DNA of 5,733 nt from Actinomycetota bacterium (GTDB taxonomy: Bacteria > Actinomycetota > Actinomycetes > Actinomycetales > Microbacteriaceae). The notes beneath the pieces were generated by a model. The model was not told where the DNA came from, made no database searches, and was given only the letters and a program-made list of their open reading frames with translations. Positions 1 through 5,733 of this stretch are shown here, one piece after another. The stretch is from contig VGAV01000174.1 in NCBI GenBank assembly GCA_016870695.1, forward strand, positions 1 to 5,733. Reading direction: 5' to 3'. Both the position numbers and the translations under genes were made by a program. How positions within the stretch are numbered: position 1 is the stretch's first letter; every line of letters begins with the position of its first letter.

Positions 1-4043
<4,043 letters not shown>

Positions 4044-4051
4044 GGGAATAA

Positions 4052-4056
4052 CCTCC
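4052..4056 (-). promoter_or_regulatory. Ribosome binding site of rpoB
   Basis: GGAGG on the minus strand, 8 bases before the TTG at 4043-4041. Strong match and ideal spacing: this site decides the non-ATG start of rpoB and probably compensates for the weak TTG codon. Confidence 0.9.
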
Positions 4057-4059
4057 AGA

Positions 4060-4076
4060 AGCCCGGGCGAGGGGCT
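4060..4076 (-). promoter_or_regulatory. Small hairpin just upstream of the rpoB ribosome binding site
   Basis: In the transcript, AGCCC (4076-4072) can pair with GGGCU (4064-4060) across a 7-nt loop. It ends 3 bases before the Shine-Dalgarno. It does not cover the GGAGG itself, so if it forms it would keep the site exposed more than hide it. Five GC-rich pairs in GC-rich DNA could be chance. Confidence 0.3.
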
Positions 4077-4119
4077 CGTGATTCCTTGTCGTCAGGTGGA
4101 GTGCTCCCGTACCCCGGAA

Positions 4120-4161
4120 GCCTGCGTGTCGCACACCGCGGTGAAGCGGGGACGCACAGGC
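4120..4161 (-). promoter_or_regulatory. Predicted stem-loop in the rpoB 5' leader
   Basis: Read on the minus strand, GCCTGTGCGTC (4161-4151) pairs with GACACGCAGGC (4130-4120) over 11 positions, with one G-U pair and one C-A mismatch. Inside it CCGC (4149-4146) pairs with GCGG (4139-4136) around a 6-nt loop, TTCACC. The whole lies about 45 nt downstream of the inferred transcription start and about 75 nt before the rpoB start codon. No T-tract follows, so it is not an intrinsic terminator. It could be an RNA regulatory element, an mRNA-stabilising structure or an operator; an alternative fold is the perfect DNA palindrome CACCGCGGTG at 4133-4142. I do not recognise it as a named RNA family. 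Confidence 0.45.
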
Positions 4162-4200
4162 CCAGCCGACCACCATATGAGGGCAGGGGGAAGTTGGGAG

Positions 4201-4263
4201 CGCAAAGTCCAAGCATACGCGGGAGGACTCGCCGTGTCCAGTCGAATTCTTGACGACTTTGCG
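4201..4263. repeat. 9-bp inverted repeat bracketing the two promoters
   Basis: CGCAAAGTC at 4201-4209 and its exact reverse complement GACTTTGCG at 4255-4263 are 45 bases apart (54 between arm centres, close to five helical turns). The left arm covers the predicted rpoB transcription start. The right arm overlaps the last base of the plus-strand -35 and extends into its spacer. A two-site operator is possible; chance similarity remains an alternative. Confidence 0.5.
4212..4240 (-). promoter_or_regulatory. Likely main promoter of rpoB-rpoC
   Basis: Minus-strand -35 TGGACA (4240-4235) and -10 TATGCT (4217-4212) are separated by exactly 17 bases. They match the housekeeping sigma consensus at 5/6 and 4/6 positions, including the critical TA...T of the -10. 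Transcription would start around 4203-4208, giving an rpoB leader of about 160-165 nt. It is the best minus-strand promoter I could find between pxpBC and rpoB. Readthrough from pxpBC cannot be excluded, because no clear terminator separates the genes. Confidence 0.65.
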
Positions 4264-4278
4264 TACCTGCGGTATAAC
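4250..4278 (+). promoter_or_regulatory. Strong-looking plus-strand promoter facing pxpBC
   Basis: Plus-strand -35 TTGACG (4250-4255) and -10 TATAAC (4273-4278) have a 17-base spacer; each hexamer matches the sigma-70 consensus at 5 of 6 positions, better overall than the presumed rpoB promoter. A start near 4284-4286 is expected. The RNA would run through the pxpBC 3' flank and then antisense to pxpBC from 4361. I see no plus-strand gene with a ribosome binding site downstream. It could drive an antisense or small RNA, be a relic of a lost divergent gene, or be fortuitous. Confidence 0.5.
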
Positions 4279-4281
4279 CGC
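4269..4281. repeat. 13-bp palindrome over the plus-strand -10
   Basis: GCGGT-ATA-ACCGC is an inverted repeat with 5-bp arms and a 3-bp centre, superimposed on the TATAAC hexamer. It could be a small operator that would block this promoter, or coincidence. Confidence 0.4.
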
Positions 4282-4360
4282 GCACGCCCCCGGCGCATTC
4301 CGCGATCCACCGCCCCGAACGGTCCCCGTCGCCGTCGCGCGTCCGGCCGCCCCCGCCGCC
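4279..4360. other. Gene-free GC-rich 3' flank of pxpBC
   Basis: This very GC-rich stretch lies between the pxpBC stop and the divergent promoter region. The only local fold I see is a weak one at 4316-4331 (6 bp with a bulge and 3-nt loop, no T-tract), so a factor-independent terminator for pxpBC is not evident. No plus-strand start codon with a ribosome binding site was found. Confidence 0.5.
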
Positions 4361-5733
4361 TCAGCTCCGCCGGAAACGCACCGTGTCGCCCGGTCGCGCC
4401 TGCGCCAGAGCGTCCAGCGCCTCGTCCCGGACCACCCCGATCACGGGGTACCCGCCGGTCACCGGGCCGTCGGCGAGCAGCACGACCGGCCGCCCGTGCG
4501 GCGGCACCTGCAGCGCCCCGGGCACCATCCCCTCGCTCGCGAGCTCTCCTTCGACGCGCCGCTCCAGAACCGGGCCGTCCAGACGGAGCCCGACCCGGTC
4601 CGCGTCCGACGACACGGTCCACCGGGCATCGACGAGCAGCTCCCGCGCGGCGACGGTGAACCACTCCTCGCGCGGCCCCCGGGCGAGGGGGACGTCGATC
4701 TCGGACGGCGGCACCGTCCACGGGAACACGTCGACCGCGGGAACGGCATGCCTCTCGCCGTCGGCCGCAATCAGCTCGTCTCCCGCGCGCAGCGGCTCGG
4801 GCCCGAGTCCGGCGAGGACGTCGCGGGACGCCGATCCCAGAGCCGTCGTCGCGCGGAGACCGCCGCGGACCGCGACCGAGAAGCGCAGGCCCGCCCGCGC
4901 CGCACCCAGCGCGAGCTCGGCCCCCGCGGGGAGGAGCAGCGGCCGGTAGGCATCCATCGCTCTGCCGTCGACGAGCACGTCGCCGAGCGCCCCGGTCACG
5001 GCCACCCACGTGTCGCGGAGGGCGCGGACGCGCAACCCGCCGAGCAGCACCTCGAGACCCGCGGCGTCCTCGGTGTTGCCGACCAGCCGGTTCGCGACGC
5101 GCAGCGCGCGGCGATCGAGCGCGCCGGACCGTGCGACTCCCAGCGCCGCACGCCCGGGCCGGCCGAGGTCCTGCATCGTCGTGAGCGGTCCCGGCGCGAG
5201 CACCGTGAGGGCGGCGCCGCTCTCAGCGGAGGAGATGCGGCCGGCGGAGGACGGAAGAAGGGTCGCGGCTCCTCCGCTCGCGGCATCCCCTCCCTTCCCC
5301 ACCGGGGATTCGGGCACGACTCCCCTCACGACCGGGCGCTCGGGCACGAACCGCACCCGTGCGCGGGGCGGCAGGAGCACGGGCTCGGCGGCATCCGGAG
5401 AGAAGAGGGGAGCCGGCGTCGTGGCGATGAGCCGCCACCCGCCCGGCGTCTCGCGCGGATAGGCGCCGCTGAACGCCCCGGCGAGACCGACCGACCCCGC
5501 GGGGACGCGCGTCCGCGGGCGCGCCAGCCGTGGCACCTCGAACGGCCAGTCCGCGCTGACGAGGTACGCGAACCCGGGGGCGAAGCCCGTGAAGGCGACC
5601 GTCCAGTCCGCGGCGGCGTGCCGGCGGGCGAGCTCGGACGGAGGGATGCCGAGGACCTGCGCGGTCTCGGCGAGATCGGGGCCGTCGTAGCGCACGGCCA
5701 CCTCCACGACGGGTGAGGCCGCCGTGACGTCGG
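4361..5733 (-). CDS. pxpBC: Fused 5-oxoprolinase subunits B and C (PxpB-PxpC), N-terminus cut by window edge
   Basis: With PxpA, these subunits form the bacterial ATP-dependent 5-oxoprolinase that opens 5-oxo-L-proline to glutamate in the cytoplasm; older names are KipI/KipA or allophanate hydrolase subunits 1/2. The frame stays open to the right edge, so the GTG at 5707 is probably internal and about 80-90 PxpB residues are missing. Counting from that GTG, residues 1-122 are the C-terminal half of PxpB, with AFTGFAPGFAYL (39-49), VPAGSVGLAG (68-77), TPGGWRLI and LFSPD. Residues 123-165 are a Gly/Ala/Ser-rich linker. Residues 166-448 are a complete PxpC domain, with VLAPGPLTTMQDLGRPG (169-185), SGALD, VAVTGA, the SSDADRVGLRL block and the C-terminal LLADGPVTGGYP and ALAQARPGDTVRF. 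It ends in TGA 317 bases before rpoB. Fusion of B and C is common in Actinobacteria, where it is often named 5-oxoprolinase/urea amidolyase family protein. The exact substrate is inferred from the family; a different amidolyase role is possible. Confidence 0.93.
   Translation of the reverse strand, partial: DVTAASPVVEVAVRYDGPDLAETAQVLGIPPSELARRHAAADWTVAFTGFAPGFAYLVSADWPFEVPRLARPRTRVPAGSVGLAGAFSGAYPRETPGGWRLIATTPAPLFSPDAAEPVLLPPRARVRFVPERPVVRGVVPESPVGKGGDAASGGAATLLPSSAGRISSAESGAALTVLAPGPLTTMQDLGRPGRAALGVARSGALDRRALRVANRLVGNTEDAAGLEVLLGGLRVRALRDTWVAVTGALGDVLVDGRAMDAYRPLLLPAGAELALGAARAGLRFSVAVRGGLRATTALGSASRDVLAGLGPEPLRAGDELIAADGERHAVPAVDVFPWTVPPSEIDVPLARGPREEWFTVAARELLVDARWTVSSDADRVGLRLDGPVLERRVEGELASEGMVPGALQVPPHGRPVVLLADGPVTGGYPVIGVVRDEALDALAQARPGDTVRFRRS

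Noticed and set aside
4244..4249. GAATTC palindrome between the two -35 hexamers
   Set aside because: A lone 6-bp palindrome; extending it outward gives no convincing symmetry, so it is not offered as an operator.
4316..4331. Possible terminator hairpin after pxpBC
   Set aside because: Only about six pairs with a bulge and a 3-nt loop, and no T-tract follows on the minus strand. It is too weak to call in such GC-rich DNA.
4250..5716. A 488-codon plus-strand open frame opposite pxpBC, starting at the plus-strand promoter
   Set aside because: It is likewise in register with the pxpBC codons and made of Arg/Pro/Ala/Gly-rich sequence. Its nominal TTG start is the -35 hexamer itself, so it could not be translated from that promoter.

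Overview
The window is a high-GC actinobacterial chromosome segment. The residue-level style of RpoB (a Thr-rich N-terminus, then the blocks [20 protein letters not shown] and [20 protein letters not shown]) looks like Microbacteriaceae, most likely Microbacterium or a close relative. This is recognition from memory, not a database result. All real genes lie on the minus strand, so the transcription order is right to left: pxpBC, then rpoB, then rpoC.

Layout. Positions 5733-4361 hold the 3' part of a fused 5-oxoprolinase subunit gene (PxpB C-terminal part joined to complete PxpC); its start lies beyond the right edge. Positions 4360-4044 are a 317-base intergenic region. It carries the likely rpoB promoter, a second well-formed promoter facing the opposite way, a roughly 160-nt rpoB leader with a stable predicted hairpin, and a strong Shine-Dalgarno site. 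Positions 4043-546 are a complete rpoB (1165 aa, TTG start). After a 41-base gap comes rpoC, whose first 168 codons (GTG start, zinc-binding domain included) occupy 504-1; the rest is off the left edge.

How the genes work together. rpoB and rpoC encode the two large catalytic subunits of RNA polymerase and are almost certainly co-transcribed, since no promoter or terminator is visible between them. The 5-oxoprolinase gene is metabolically unrelated (5-oxoproline to glutamate) and probably belongs to an upstream pxp operon; it is simply next door.

The coding content is ordinary housekeeping sequence and I found no new multi-gene system. The part worth a second look is the intergenic region. 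Two sigma-70-type promoters sit back to back with their -35 hexamers 9 bp apart, bracketed by a 9-bp inverted repeat, and the plus-strand promoter points into the antisense strand of pxpBC where I see no gene. The very long plus-strand open frames opposite rpoB and pxpBC are codon-bias shadows.
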